Shown one piece after another: positions 48,612 to 58,821 of a stretch of DNA of 64,000 bases. A program made the translations under genes and the position numbers. Every line of letters begins with the position of its first letter. The stretch's first letter is position 1. The notes under the pieces are model-generated. The model saw only the letters and a list, made by a program, of their open reading frames with translations. It was not told the origin of the DNA and did not search any database. This DNA comes from Calcarisporiella thermophila CBS 279.70 (taxonomy: Eukaryota; Calcarisporiellomycota), in assembly GCF_041956535.1 (NCBI RefSeq), contig NW_027192203.1, forward strand, positions 124,001 through 188,000. Reading direction: 5' to 3'.

Positions 48612-50954
48612 TCATTCCAGGTTTCTACTCATCTCCATGAGCTTCTCCTCTATCCCCTCATACTCCACGGCCGCCAACCGGCCCTCCACGATACGAGCTA
48701 CGGCGCTCATGCGCTCTTCAAATCCGCTCTTCCATTTCACGGTGATTCGCTCCGCCACCGCCTCCACGTCCCGCTGCATCTTGTCGACGTATTCGGTGAT
48801 CCGCCTCAGCTTGTTCACGCTCACCAGCTTCTCCTCGCCCACACTCCCGCGGTTCAGGAAGGTTGGATTGCCGGCATCCAAGAAGAGAAGATCCTTCACC
48901 ACCACGGGCAAGAACGGTATCCCCCTTTGCGCCACCTGACGGTACTGGCACATGTTCGACCGCAGCTCCAGCAGCCTCTCGAGGCGCTGCAGCGCCTTGC
49001 GGGACTTCGGGGCACGTNNNNNNNNNNNNNNNNNNNNNNNNNNNNNNNNNNNNNNNNNNNNNNNNNNNNNNNNNNNNNNNNNNNNNNNNNNNNNNNNNNN
49101 NNNNNNNNNNNNNNNNNNNNNNNNNNNNNNNNNNNNNNNNNNNNNNNNNNNNNNNNNNNNNNNNNNNNNNNNNNNNNNNNNNNNNNNNNNNNNNNNNNNN
49201 NNNNNNNNNNNNNNNNNNNNNNNNNNNNNNNNNNNNNNNNNNNNNNNNNNNNNNNNNNNNNNNNNNNNNNNNNNNNNNNNNNNNNNNNNNNNNNNNNNNN
49301 NNNNNNNNNNNNNNNNNNNNNNNNNNNNNNNNNNNNNNNNNNGGGCCCACGTGCGATCGAGCCGGGCGATGGGGGTTGCGATCAGCCCCGAGATAACGAG
49401 CAGGGTGGCGTGATAGTCCTCGAACTCGAGATTCTGCTTGGCCAGGTCCACGAATTGCGTGATTTGCTTGGCGCGCAGCTGCGGCGTCGCGTGCTGAAGA
49501 ATCTCGAAGGACACCCAGTGGGAGAGTCGGTTTGCGCGCTGGGTCAGCGGGTCGAAGGTTCCAAGGCCCGAGTATTGCTGGCATAGCGAGGGATCATTCT
49601 TGGGGATTCCCTTGCGATTCCACCAGCCGGTGTAGAATTCGTAGCGCGTGATGCTACGAAACGACTGCACGTTGGACAGGGTGAGGTGGTGGGCGATCTC
49701 CTTCGGCTTGAGGGAGAGCAGCTCGGGGTACTGGTCCAAGTGGTGGTAGGTCGGAAGCGAGTTCATCGCCGACTGGCGAATCACCAGCAGCCCTTGCCTC
49801 TGGAGATGGCGGCGGGGGAGAGAAAGACAAACAATGGTGAGAGCCATGTCCGCGCAAGTCCCCTCATCCAAATCACTTACCCTGGCATCAATCATCCATC
49901 GGATCTGCCGCCCCTCCTTAGCGAACCCGGCCCTCCCCACGCTCCCATCCAAAAACTGGACCAGCCGCCGCAATACCACTCCATTGTCAAGGAAGTCCTC
50001 GGGGCGCAGCTCGACCCACCGTTGGATCACCGCAATGATGCGCTCCTGCACCCTGCTCATGAAAAAGATCCAACGAACGGAATTCTGGGGAGGTTTCGGA
50101 GGCGGCAGGAAGCAGGTGGGCGGGTCATGGAAGCGGGCAATCAGGCCCGCCATGAGGGCCGTGCTCGGGAGAAACCAAGTATGGGTCTGGAGGAGGGTGT
50201 CGGTGAGCGCACGGTCCGCCGTGGGGGTTGGGGGGGTGGTGCGGGGCTGAGCGAGGAGGTCGAGAAGGGCTTCTGGGGTGGCCGCGAGCAAATATTCCCT
50301 ACGGGTTTCAAAATGGAAGAAATGAAAATTAAGATTCTGGAGCGAGGTTAGGTTAGCGGCTCCTTACCTTCCCTCGCGGACCTCGTTGATCATTCTACCA
50401 CACGCCGACTCCACCCGGTAGCAGGCCATCTCCTTGAGGGGATACGGCAGATGATCATGGCTGCCGAAGCGGCGCAGTTTCTCTATCAGGCTTCGGAGCG
50501 ACGAGGTAGACGCATTGGAGCACACGCTCTGCGCGTCCATCGGCTTACTTGCTAGCGGCGAGCGCCGAGGAAGCGAGAAGGAGGGACGCGCCCGTGTCCG
50601 AGACACGTCCTGAAGCTTGGAAATCGTTGCGGATAGCGAAGGCATGGCGAGCTCTGGGATATATGCTTGCCTCGTGGGCGTCTGGCCCGGCTCTATGCCC
50701 CCCAGAGCATTCTCCAGCGAGCTTGCTTTGGCCTGGCCCCGGTGGAGACAATCGGGCTCCTTTGAGGCCAAGGGCGAGGAGGCAGACGAGTCCCATGGCG
50801 GCGGCGGGAGGGGCGAATAGCTTGGGGCTCCATGCTCCGTGGAGTTGGAGAGGGGCGTTGGCTTGGAGAGGGTGCCATTGCAGCTGTAGTTGGTGGTCTT
50901 GGCTATGTCTATGGTGTTGCGATGGAATTGAAATGGGGGGATGAGGACGGACAT
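48612..50954 (-). CDS. RasGEF B (Cdc25-type exchange factor), interrupted by assembly gap
   Basis: Ras-family exchange factor, paralogue of RasGEF A. Exons 50368-50954, 49881-50298, 48612-49799; with the gap counted as drawn the total is 2193 bases (730 aa). The start MSVLIPPFQFHRN is at the ATG at 50954. A Ser/Pro leader is followed by the RasGEF_N motifs TLLQTHTWFL and ELRPEDFL. The CDC25 domain begins at LSLKPKEIAHHLTL, with QRANRLSHWVSFEIL and HATLLVISGLIATPI. The 325 N remove the middle of the catalytic domain. After the gap, GIPFLPVVVKDLLFLDAGNP is the typical end of the fold, then a C-terminal helix. Both intron sites coincide with RasGEF A. Confidence 0.93.
49018..49342. other. Assembly gap (325 N)
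   Basis: A run of N lies inside the catalytic CDC25 domain of RasGEF B. The flanking coding frames agree if the length is exactly 325, so the gap size appears measured (for example from read pairs) rather than arbitrary. Confidence 0.99.
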
Positions 50955-51894
50955 GGAGGCCAAGGATGCGCAGAAAGAATGAGGGGCGCAAGAGGAGGAG
51001 CAATGGGGGGGGGGGGGGAGAGAGGGGAGGGGAGGAAAGAGGGGAAAACGAGCGAGGCCTTCCTTCGCGCGAGTGGGCTTGTCAAGAAATTAAACTGGAA
51101 AAATGGGAGAGGCCGCAGGCGATTAAAACCTTATCCTGCTGCTGCACCCACAAAAACGTGCACCAGGCCAAACCCACCCTTCGAGGTTTGCTGAGCAAAT
51201 CGCCGGTTTGGGCCACGCGCTCCACGGCTCTGATCCAAACCCGAATGCGGCCAAAAAGGAATAGGCCTCCTCCTAACCGGGCCTATCTGATCCCCCCCCG
51301 CATGGCAAGCCGCCCATCTTCCCATTCTCTCCTCTCGAGCGGCGTCTCCCGTCGCCCCCGCCCTCACGCGCTTGCTAGCAGTCGCTCGATGCGCGCACCG
51401 CCCTCCGCCGGCGGGTTTGGCCGATCGCACGGCTGGACCGGTTTGAGTAGCGACAAATAGAAAGCTCCAGCACCGCAAGGAGCCAGGCCCTGATTCGGCT
51501 ACAGGGCCGCAAGCCGAAAGAGTCGAGTTCCCAGCCTCTGACGACAATGCCATGTCAGAGAAACGACGGATATCCGGATGCGGGAAATTGGACTCCACTC
51601 TTTCCTTTTTCTCTCGCCGCTTGTTTTCCCCCCTCATCCCACATTCCCATTTCCTCTTCTCCTGGCTTTGTCTTGCTTTTGTGGCGCAGCATCTCTTCTC
51701 TGTCTCTGGGGAATGGCCTGGGCGCGGCATGAGGATGCATACGTGGGGGATCGTCGGAGCTGGATCCAGGGCGGTTGTTTTTTTTTCGCGATTAGAGCCA
51801 CGTAAAAACGCGAAGGTCAATTTGAAAAATAAGGCAAGGTTGACCTGTGAGGCGCGAATAAGCTCGACGCTTCGAAATCTGCCTTCCCATTCCT
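50955..51894. promoter_or_regulatory. Bidirectional promoter region, RasGEF B / UBZ-finger gene
   Basis: 940 bases between divergent starts. The region is GC-rich with TTTGGGCCACG (51207), a G-run of about 13 near 51004, and pyrimidine-rich stretches before the plus-strand start. A 229-codon open frame on the minus strand (51131-51820) has no recognisable domain and is taken as chance in GC-rich DNA. Confidence 0.5.
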
Positions 51895-53550
51895 ATGGAC
51901 CCTTCGCCCAACCCGACGGCCCATGCAAGCCCCAAGGGGAAGGCAGCTTGGGCCGGCCTCCTGAAACCTCAGGCCTCCCCAAAACGCAAACATTCCGAGC
52001 TAGATTCGCGATCGCCCAAATCGCGCTCCGTGGCCGAAATGGACTGGATCATGTGTCCCGCTTGCGGCCGTAAGGTGAAGCATTCGCATCTGAACATTCA
52101 CCTTGATCTAGATTGCTCGAGTGCGGGTAGCGCTAAATCAACCACCATGGCTAGGGGACACGCCACCGTGGAGAGGGAGGCGACCGAAACGGCCGCAAAA
52201 ACTTCATTGTCTGATCGTCATGATGCCCCGGTCACATCATCGCCTTCCAGTGCTGATACATCACCCGATGATGGAGGAGCGGCGCCGGCGGCTACCAGCG
52301 CTCTAAGCAATTCTGACCATGACTCTTCGCCCGCAAAACAGATCCGCTCGACTACTCCATCCACTCATCGCCGCTCGTCTAGCACTCTCCACACATTTCT
52401 GGGACTGAATGACTATGCTCCCCCTCCTTACTTCCATCTCTCCATGTCCGCTGAAAACCAGCCTCGAGCGGCCTTCACACGCACCCCCCCTGAAAATCCC
52501 TCTTTTCAATGCACATTACGATGGCGGGAGGCCGGCCGCGATCTCCCGCTCCACCTAAGTGCAGAGATCGAGAGCGAGGCCGGGATACCGGTCGAGACGC
52601 AGTACACCAACGTGCCCCTGTTGAAGAGCCATCTGCAGAAATGCGTCCGAAGACAACGCGTAGACTTGGCGGTGCGTACCGCGTGGCATCTGGCTAAGAT
52701 GGACTTTAATGGGCTTTTACGTAGACTCCCCATCATCATGCTGGTATGGGTCGAGATGGATGGGATACACCCTGCTCAATCACTAACTGACCAGGATATT
52801 CTCTCCGTCGCATGCTACTGTAGGAGGACGTAACCCTGCACGTCTCGCTCCCCGTGGTGGTGTGGTACATGGCGGCCAACTCTAAAGGCTTCCATTCTGC
52901 CAAACTGACGGAGTGGCTGCTTGGTTTGGTGCACGCGCTGGCGTCGCATCCAGTGGCCGACCAACCGCTCTGCGGTGGGGTCCCGCAAGTGCAGGTGTTG
53001 TCTCGGGCCGTGGCCACCGCCGAGTACGTGAATGGAGAGGTGGGACGAGACCTGCTGTATTCTATGGCCCTGCGCAGGGCATTTGGCGGGATGAAAGGTC
53101 GGTAGTTGCTGATAGTTCCTCCCCCCCCCCCCCCTCCCAACAAAACAGAGGCCTAATTTGCTCACACTCATAGGGGACATGATGATGATGACGGATTATA
53201 TAAATCTATGGCATCACCGCTTCCTCAACCCACCCTTTGACGAGGGGCTATTAGCGCACGGGGTCGAGCCGATCGACCCCCTTTCGCTTCGCCCTCTCCG
53301 CACCCGGGAATGGGAGCTGGCCGCCGTCGACTTCCACTGCTCCAGCATCATCGACCAAATGCTAGAGGTCTCGCCGGAGGCCCGCAAAATAGGCGGGCAA
53401 TCCCTTAAGGGGATCATGTGGAGATGTTCATCAGGAATAAATACTCGAGTGAAGCGGGAATCGGGAGAAGAGGAGTCGAGCATTTGGGATAAGCTATGGC
53501 AGGAGGTGGGGAGAGAGATTGCCTACCGTTTCTTGGAGGCTAGAAAGTGA
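51895..53550 (+). CDS. Uncharacterised protein with UBZ4-like zinc finger and conserved-looking C-terminal domain, 499 aa
   Basis: Not assigned to a known gene. Exons 51895-52743, 52824-53097, 53174-53550 (1500 bases). Residues 54-74 form a Rad18/UBZ4-type finger: CPAC, then NIHLDLDC, spacing C-x2-C-x11-H-x4-C. Such fingers bind ubiquitin in DNA-damage proteins. Residues 80-165 are Ser/Thr/Pro-rich. From about 205 to the end there is a folded-looking domain. It has LLKSHLQKCVRRQRVDLAVR, AWHLAKMDFNGLLRRLPIIM, EDVTLHVSLPVVVWYMAANS, then a later helical part with DYINLWHHR and FHCSSIIDQML. The middle resembles the helical tail of AAA-type clamp-loader relatives (LQKxxRR...A...LLRRLxIIxxED), a weak guess. 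No Walker motif is present. Confidence 0.8.
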
Positions 53551-53958
53551 GCAACCGTCTGGTATAGAGGCTGACTTTTCGCTTGGTTTGCTTGGCAATC
53601 AGGATTGTACCATATCCTAAACTTGCAATTATAATCTCTTTGTTTATATATGAATGAAGAGATTGGCATTATTACTATAAAGCTAATCATGACACATCTT
53701 CACCACCATAACCATCCACCGCAAACAAATTAGGAAGCACTTTAGGCCATGGCCAAGTGAATTTTGATGAATTATATCACATAAAAGGAATCGGCACCAT
53801 CCCCCCCCCCCCTACTGCCCCCTCCTTCCTCCCCCTCCCCTCGTCCTCCACTTCGCATCAAATAAAAAAAACATTATTTTCGTTTTTTTACTACCAGCAT
53901 ATCCCCCCTCCCCCCTTTGTTTTTGCTTTGGGAGAGGATAGGCCCACCGCCAGGAGCC
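53551..53958. other. Convergent 3' spacer
   Basis: Spacer of 408 bases between the UBZ gene (+) and the BBE-like gene (-). It contains a C-run of about 10 near 53802. No gene was seen. Confidence 0.55.
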
Positions 53959-55690
53959 CTACTCCTCGCGCCTTCCCTCGACCTTCGACGTGGCAAGGGC
54001 CGGATCAATTGGGAAATGATGGCAAAAGAGGTTGTTTGGGTCGTATTTACGCTTCAGCTCCCTCAGCCGGCCCCAGCTCTTACCATACACATCGCGCGGG
54101 TCCTCAAATCCGCTCGTGCAGTTGCAGGTGAGCGTCGCCTCCTCCTCATGGCCTTCAAGGAGGGTGCGCCGAATCTCGAGCAAGCGTGCTACGATGGCCT
54201 CGTCATGGGTGGACGACTTCCACCACGCAAACATCGCGATGAGATTGGAAAGATCCTCGCTGGGGAAGCATGCTCCCGCATGGTCAGTCGCCTTCGGGAT
54301 CGTGTCCGGGGCCGGGAACAACTCCATAAAAATGAACGAAGTGTTTTTGGCCTCGGGGAACGTGTCCCCAAATGCGACCAGCTTCTCGAGCGCTCGATGG
54401 ATGTTCTCTGAGTCGATGTGGGGATACAGATCCCCCGTCCCGAGTTTCCGCTCCCCAAAATGACAGAATTTGTCTATCAAGGAGGAAAAAGAGAAAGTCA
54501 TTGGCAACTCAAGGGCCGGGAAAATGCCGGTGCATCCCACCAAAGGAATCACATACCACAAAGGGCGATATGGTCAGTATAGCTCATCATATGGGCCTCA
54601 TTCACGACGGGCCCAAGCTCTAATAGCGGCCGGAAGAGCACCTTGGCCTCCGTCTCCGACCCCTCATAGTACGGACGCACAATGATCATCAGCTTGTCCT
54701 CGGGTGGTGCGCGCATCATGAACAGCTGGCACGAGAAGGGGGCTGGACGCTCCATCTCCTTCAGTACGGTGAGGATCTGGTCCAACTTCTCGGCGGGGAA
54801 GACCACGTCCCCGTAATAGACCTGCTCGGCCCGGGGGAGGTGGGCCCGAAGCTTGAGCTTGGTCACCACCCCAAAATTGTGGCCGGCGCCACGCAACGCC
54901 CAGAGGAGGTCGGCGTGCTCGTTGTCCGGGGTGGCGGTGAGGACTTGCCCATCCGCCGTGACGACCTCAGCCTCGAGGATGGAGTTGCTCCCGAGCCCAA
55001 ACTGGCCTAGGCGGCGAGACAACCCTCCGCCCAGGTAGAAGCCCATGCCATTCTTGCCGGCACTGGAGGTCACTTCAACCGTCGGCAAAGGGTTGGAGCA
55101 ATAGGAAAAGCAACAATAGAAATACAGTTTTAATTCGAGTGCCAACTCGTCTTGTGCCCCTCACGTTTGCACCTACCCACTGCAAGCCCATGCTTTTCCG
55201 CCTCCCGAGCAATCTCCTCCGACACAACCCCACCCTCCACCGCCACCGTCCTATTTTCGGGATCGACGTGGATATCTCGCATCAGCGACATGTTGATGAC
55301 CAACCCGTCGTCCACCGTGTTGGAGGGGAACCAGCACGTCCCCCCGCTATACACCGAGAACGGCACCTGATTCTGCTCCACAAATTTCACCTATTTCCCC
55401 CCCGCCCGAGAAAATAAACGAGAAACGAAGGTTGGCTCCCCGCGCTTGAGAAATAATGGGGATATGGAACTTACCGTCTCCACCACGTCATCGGTGCTGG
55501 CTGGCCAGACGACGGCTTGTGGAGTTCTGTGCGCGTAGTCGCTATAGTTCTGGATGGCGGACGCGGCCTCATCACCGGTAACTAGCTTGGCATTGGACGA
55601 GAGCGAGGAGCGTAGCGTGCTCCAGTCCAAGTTCTTTCGGGTGAGATGCCTGAGGACGGGTTGAACTAGGGTGGTTTTGAGAGTTTCCAT
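53959..55690 (-). CDS. FAD-linked oxidase, berberine-bridge-enzyme (BBE) type, 486 aa
   Basis: Flavoprotein oxidase of the PCMH/VAO fold. Exons: 55475-55690, 55177-55390, 54557-55072, 53959-54473 (1461 bases). FAD-domain motifs: PQAVVWPASTDDVVETV, then TVDDGLVINMSLMRDIHVDP, VAVEGG, FYLGGGLSRRLGQFGL, ILEAEVVTADG and LLWALRGAGHNFGVVT. The C-terminus has the BBE signature KRKYDPNNLF. The usual GGGH, whose His binds FAD covalently, reads SGGTCW here, with Thr90 at the His position. The second-site Cys of bicovalent enzymes is also not evident. FAD may be bound without a covalent link, or through Cys91. No secretion signal is visible. The substrate is unknown; sugars, alkaloids and polyketides are all used in the family. 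Confidence 0.9.
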
Positions 55691-56405
55691 GGTGAGAAGA
55701 GAAGATGCGTCAGAAGTGTGGGAACGCAAGCGAGGGAGGTAGCTAAGGGGGGACCCTCCTATATATCACGTCGAGGAAGTTTGGACACTAAAAATAAAAA
55801 TTCCGGTGGCCAATCTGTGGCGACCAATAGGCGGATTCAAACCCGAGTTATGCGACATTCGAGTCGGCTGCAGAAACGGCCGTTGTGTAGGTGAGGAAGG
55901 TGGGAAAAATGGCGTAAATGCCAGCAAAGACGCCCTCGGTGCCTTGGCTTATGCCCCCTCTACATAGGAGCGGTGGAAAGGGGTGGGACGACTGGGCCCG
56001 ACCGAAATCGACCAATATCAGGGCGAAATGTTAACATGAATAATGCCACTCTTTTATTCAAATGATTTGAAATATCAAACAAACATGTAAAACAAGCCGA
56101 TGCAACGTGTCGAAAAAAAAAAACAAAAAACTAAGAGGGCGCAATATTGCTCTCTCCCCCAAATACACTCCATTAAGCCTACCTCGTATAGCCCCCTTTG
56201 GGAGCCTCGCTCTATCCTCCCTCTTGAGCTGAAACGAGGAGCGTGGAGAAAAAACAAGTCATTAAAGTAATGTCATTCTCTAAACGAGTTGAAAAATAAG
56301 TAGAATAATAAAGCAACGTAGAAGGGGGGGGGGGACGGGGGCGGGACGCCAGGAGCCAAAAAGGAGGGCCGCTTCCCCATGCATGAATCCATTATTAACA
56401 AGCTT
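55691..56405. other. Intergenic
   Basis: Spacer of 715 bases upstream of the BBE-like gene and downstream of the Cys-rich membrane protein, both on the minus strand. TGGGCCC occurs at 55993 and a G-run near 56327. A CGGGTTTGAATCCG element (minus strand, near 55845) resembles a tRNA T-arm but has no tRNA around it. No gene was seen. Confidence 0.5.
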
Positions 56406-57703
56406 TCAGTGGTCGGATTCACACTGCCTAACCATACTTCGGGGCCTGCTCCTCTCCTCCACCGCCAGGTACTCGCTCGACGACTCGAAGCTTTCCGGCT
56501 GCGCTCGGCTGAATTCGTCGCAGGTAAGGGACTGAGGATTGGTCGGGAACCGCATATGCAGGGTGTGGAGCGAGGAGCGTGGGGTGGAGAGCGTGATGTT
56601 GCCCTCGGTGGTGCCGGGAACCATCAGCATTTGGCGGAAAAACTCCTGCTGCTGGAAGAACCGTGCGCGTTTGGCGTGGATAATGCGACGGTGGTGGCGG
56701 TGCAGAAGCCACAGGAGAAGCAGCGTAAACAGAACAAAGATGAACACACCAATCGAAATCATGACGTATATCCAGGGAGGAGCCTATTTAAAGGAGGGGT
56801 GTATCAGGATTGGATTATTCTCAAGGAAGATGCAAATAGAGTCTAATGGGGGAGAGATGGAGATACCCATCCCCTCCCTCATCCATTTCTCATCAGCTAA
56901 TCCCCCTTTTCTTACCTTTCGATAGGAGTCCGGTGGATCGTCGCATACATTTCTGTCATTGCACGACTCGGAAACACACTCCCGATCCTGGTCGCATGCC
57001 CATCCATTCGGCCTTGCGTTCACGCACCTCAGCGTGTTGAGGTCGCAGAACGTGCCGTGAGAGCAGTCGTCGCGGATGATGGTCTGTATGATGCTCTGCT
57101 CCCCATTGTAGCTGGCACGACGGTATTCGGTCCGATCGACCACACACGGTTGCCCCAGGGTGCGTATCTTGAGCTCGCATTTGGAATTGAGGCAGATGCT
57201 TGCGCGACCGGCACACTCGTCATCACGCGACGGTTCGCAACTGAAATTGTATGGGCGAAGCGTCATGCAACGGAGGTTGTTGTCTGGGCAATAGGTCGTA
57301 TTGGTCTGGCACCGGACCGGAAGAGGGACGGCTGGATTCCAGCCGGGATGGTAGTCGGAGTTACTAATACCATGAAGGAGCCATTGAATGTGAGTCTTGG
57401 GCAGGAGAGGGATGGCCCACGCCTTGCATGCTAACCATCCCCAGGAAGCAAGCATGGAGTGGAGAGCATTGGAAATTACCTGCACCCTTTGTATACACAG
57501 GTCTTGTTCTCGGGATTGCATGCCAGCATGACGCTGTCGCAATCGTCCTGGTACCGTAATGTCACGCTATAAACGGGGGTTGGATCGCAACGTTCGCCCC
57601 ATGCCTTTGCATAGACGGTCACCAGCGAGAAGACGCCAATCAGCAAGGAGAGCGCCGCTTTTGCAGCGGGCGTGAGGGGTTTTCTTAGTCGCCGCCTTCC
57701 CAT
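56406..57703 (-). CDS. Cys-rich single-pass membrane protein, uncharacterised, 349 aa
   Basis: Predicted type I surface protein. Exons 57480-57703, 56916-57363, 56406-56783 (1050 bases). A short basic start (MGRRRLRKP) and hydrophobic core (AALSLLIGVFSLVTVYA) form a signal peptide. The ectodomain, about residues 40-222, has over 20 Cys with Asn-glycosylation sites (NKT, NTT, NFS). It shows repeated C-x5-C units such as CDLNTLRC, CLNSKC and CVSESCNDRNVC, resembling the Dickkopf-N/EGF-like class. A transmembrane helix follows (VMISIGVFIFVLFTLLLLWL, about 230-250), then a basic stop-transfer RHHRR and a 90-residue Ser/Arg cytosolic tail. No catalytic domain is present. A sensor or adhesion role is a guess. 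Confidence 0.82.
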
Positions 57704-58416
57704 GGCCTCTAGGTTGATCCAATTCACAACAATGGAGGAGAGCCCCAGGAGCGGTAACTATTTTAATTTTGATAAAAGCGGAAGGTGGAACAGCGATTTT
57801 CCTATGGCTTAGAGGTTGAAACAAGTGGTTGTCGAATGGGAGACCTGATTTCAACCCACTCTGCTGGTGGCCCCTATGGCAGCCCCAAGTTGGCTGATGA
57901 CGCAGTTTGACCGATGCAGGATGCCATAGCCTCTACCCAGCAGCCCGACGATTGCGGTCGAGAATGCTGCTGCTGCTGCTTAGTCGATGCTGCATGAGGC
58001 AGGTGGGGACCTTCTACTCCTTGCCGATCTAGCAGTCCCACATGGCCTCCTTAAAGCAACGGAAGCGTGTTTTCTTAAATAACATGGAGAATGCGGCGCC
58101 ATTTTTGGTTAGCAATGAATTTATTCTTAAAAGGATATCAATAAAAACACCGCCTAATGATATAAAAAGAAACAAAAGAAGCAATCGAATTGAACCACCG
58201 TAAGTGGAAAGCAGATACAAGATGCCAAGGAAAATTAATACGTGACCAACAGAGGGTTAGTATAGAGAATGAAAAATTGCAAGTAAATCAACACATGGGT
58301 AAGAACATAGACGCTCCGAGGGATATAATATATACATATCGTACAGATCAGTATGCGTACAAACAGGTCATTCATTTTTTTTCTTTGGTTTTTCTGGTTT
58401 TCATAAGTAGAGGATA
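57704..58416. other. Intergenic
   Basis: Spacer of 713 bases upstream of the Cys-rich protein and downstream of the zinc-finger gene. It includes a CTG triplet run near 57968-57980 and AT-rich sequence from 58060. No gene was seen. Confidence 0.55.
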
Positions 58417-58821
58417 TCATTTCGCGCTAAACCATGGCCGCGGGTTTTTATCCTTGGTCTTGTCTTTTGGCTTTTCTTCCGGAGGGGGTGATTGCACCGG
58501 AATGGGCTGGGGGGGCCCATGCGGTTGTGCGTAGAAGTTGAAAAGGTACTGGACGGGAGGCTGTGAGGGTGAGGCCGCTGGCGGCTGTGCCGGTTTTTGG
58601 GCAGCTGGGTCGGAAGCCGCGGCGGATTTGGGCTCCTTTTGTTGTGGGACTTGAAGGAAGTAGCCCTGTTTTGCAAGAGTAGAGTAGCCAGGGGATGTAA
58701 TCATCGAAATGTGCAGGACCGGCTTGTCTTTGTGCTCGGTCTTGATGTGGTCCACCAACGTCTCCGGCACGACGAAGGCATTGTTGCAGTAGGGGCAGGG
58801 AAGGGAGAGGACTTCACCCAT
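58417..58821 (-). CDS. Small single C2H2-type zinc-finger protein, 134 aa
   Basis: Single-exon gene. One C2H2-like finger lies at the N-terminus: CPYC (Cys9, Cys12) and HIKTEH (His25, His30), with FVVPETLVD between. A short linker HISMITSPGYSTLAKQGYF follows, then a Pro/Gln/Ala-rich segment and a Lys-rich tail ending WFSAK. A lone finger with a Pro-rich tail may mediate protein contacts more than DNA binding. No orthologue is recognised. The start is fixed by the ATG at 58821, seven residues before the finger. Confidence 0.7.
   Translation of the reverse strand: MGEVLSLPCPYCNNAFVVPETLVDHIKTEHKDKPVLHISMITSPGYSTLAKQGYFLQVPQQKEPKSAAASDPAAQKPAQPPAASPSQPPVQYLFNFYAQPHGPPQPIPVQSPPPEEKPKDKTKDKNPRPWFSAK

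Noticed and set aside
51131-51820. 229-codon minus-strand ORF upstream of the UBZ gene
   Set aside because: No recognisable motif, several other open frames overlap it, and it lies in a GC-rich divergent promoter where long chance ORFs are expected.
55835-55860. T-arm-like CGGGTTTGAATCCG on the minus strand
   Set aside because: Only part of the T-stem pairs and no D-arm, anticodon arm or acceptor stem can be drawn upstream.
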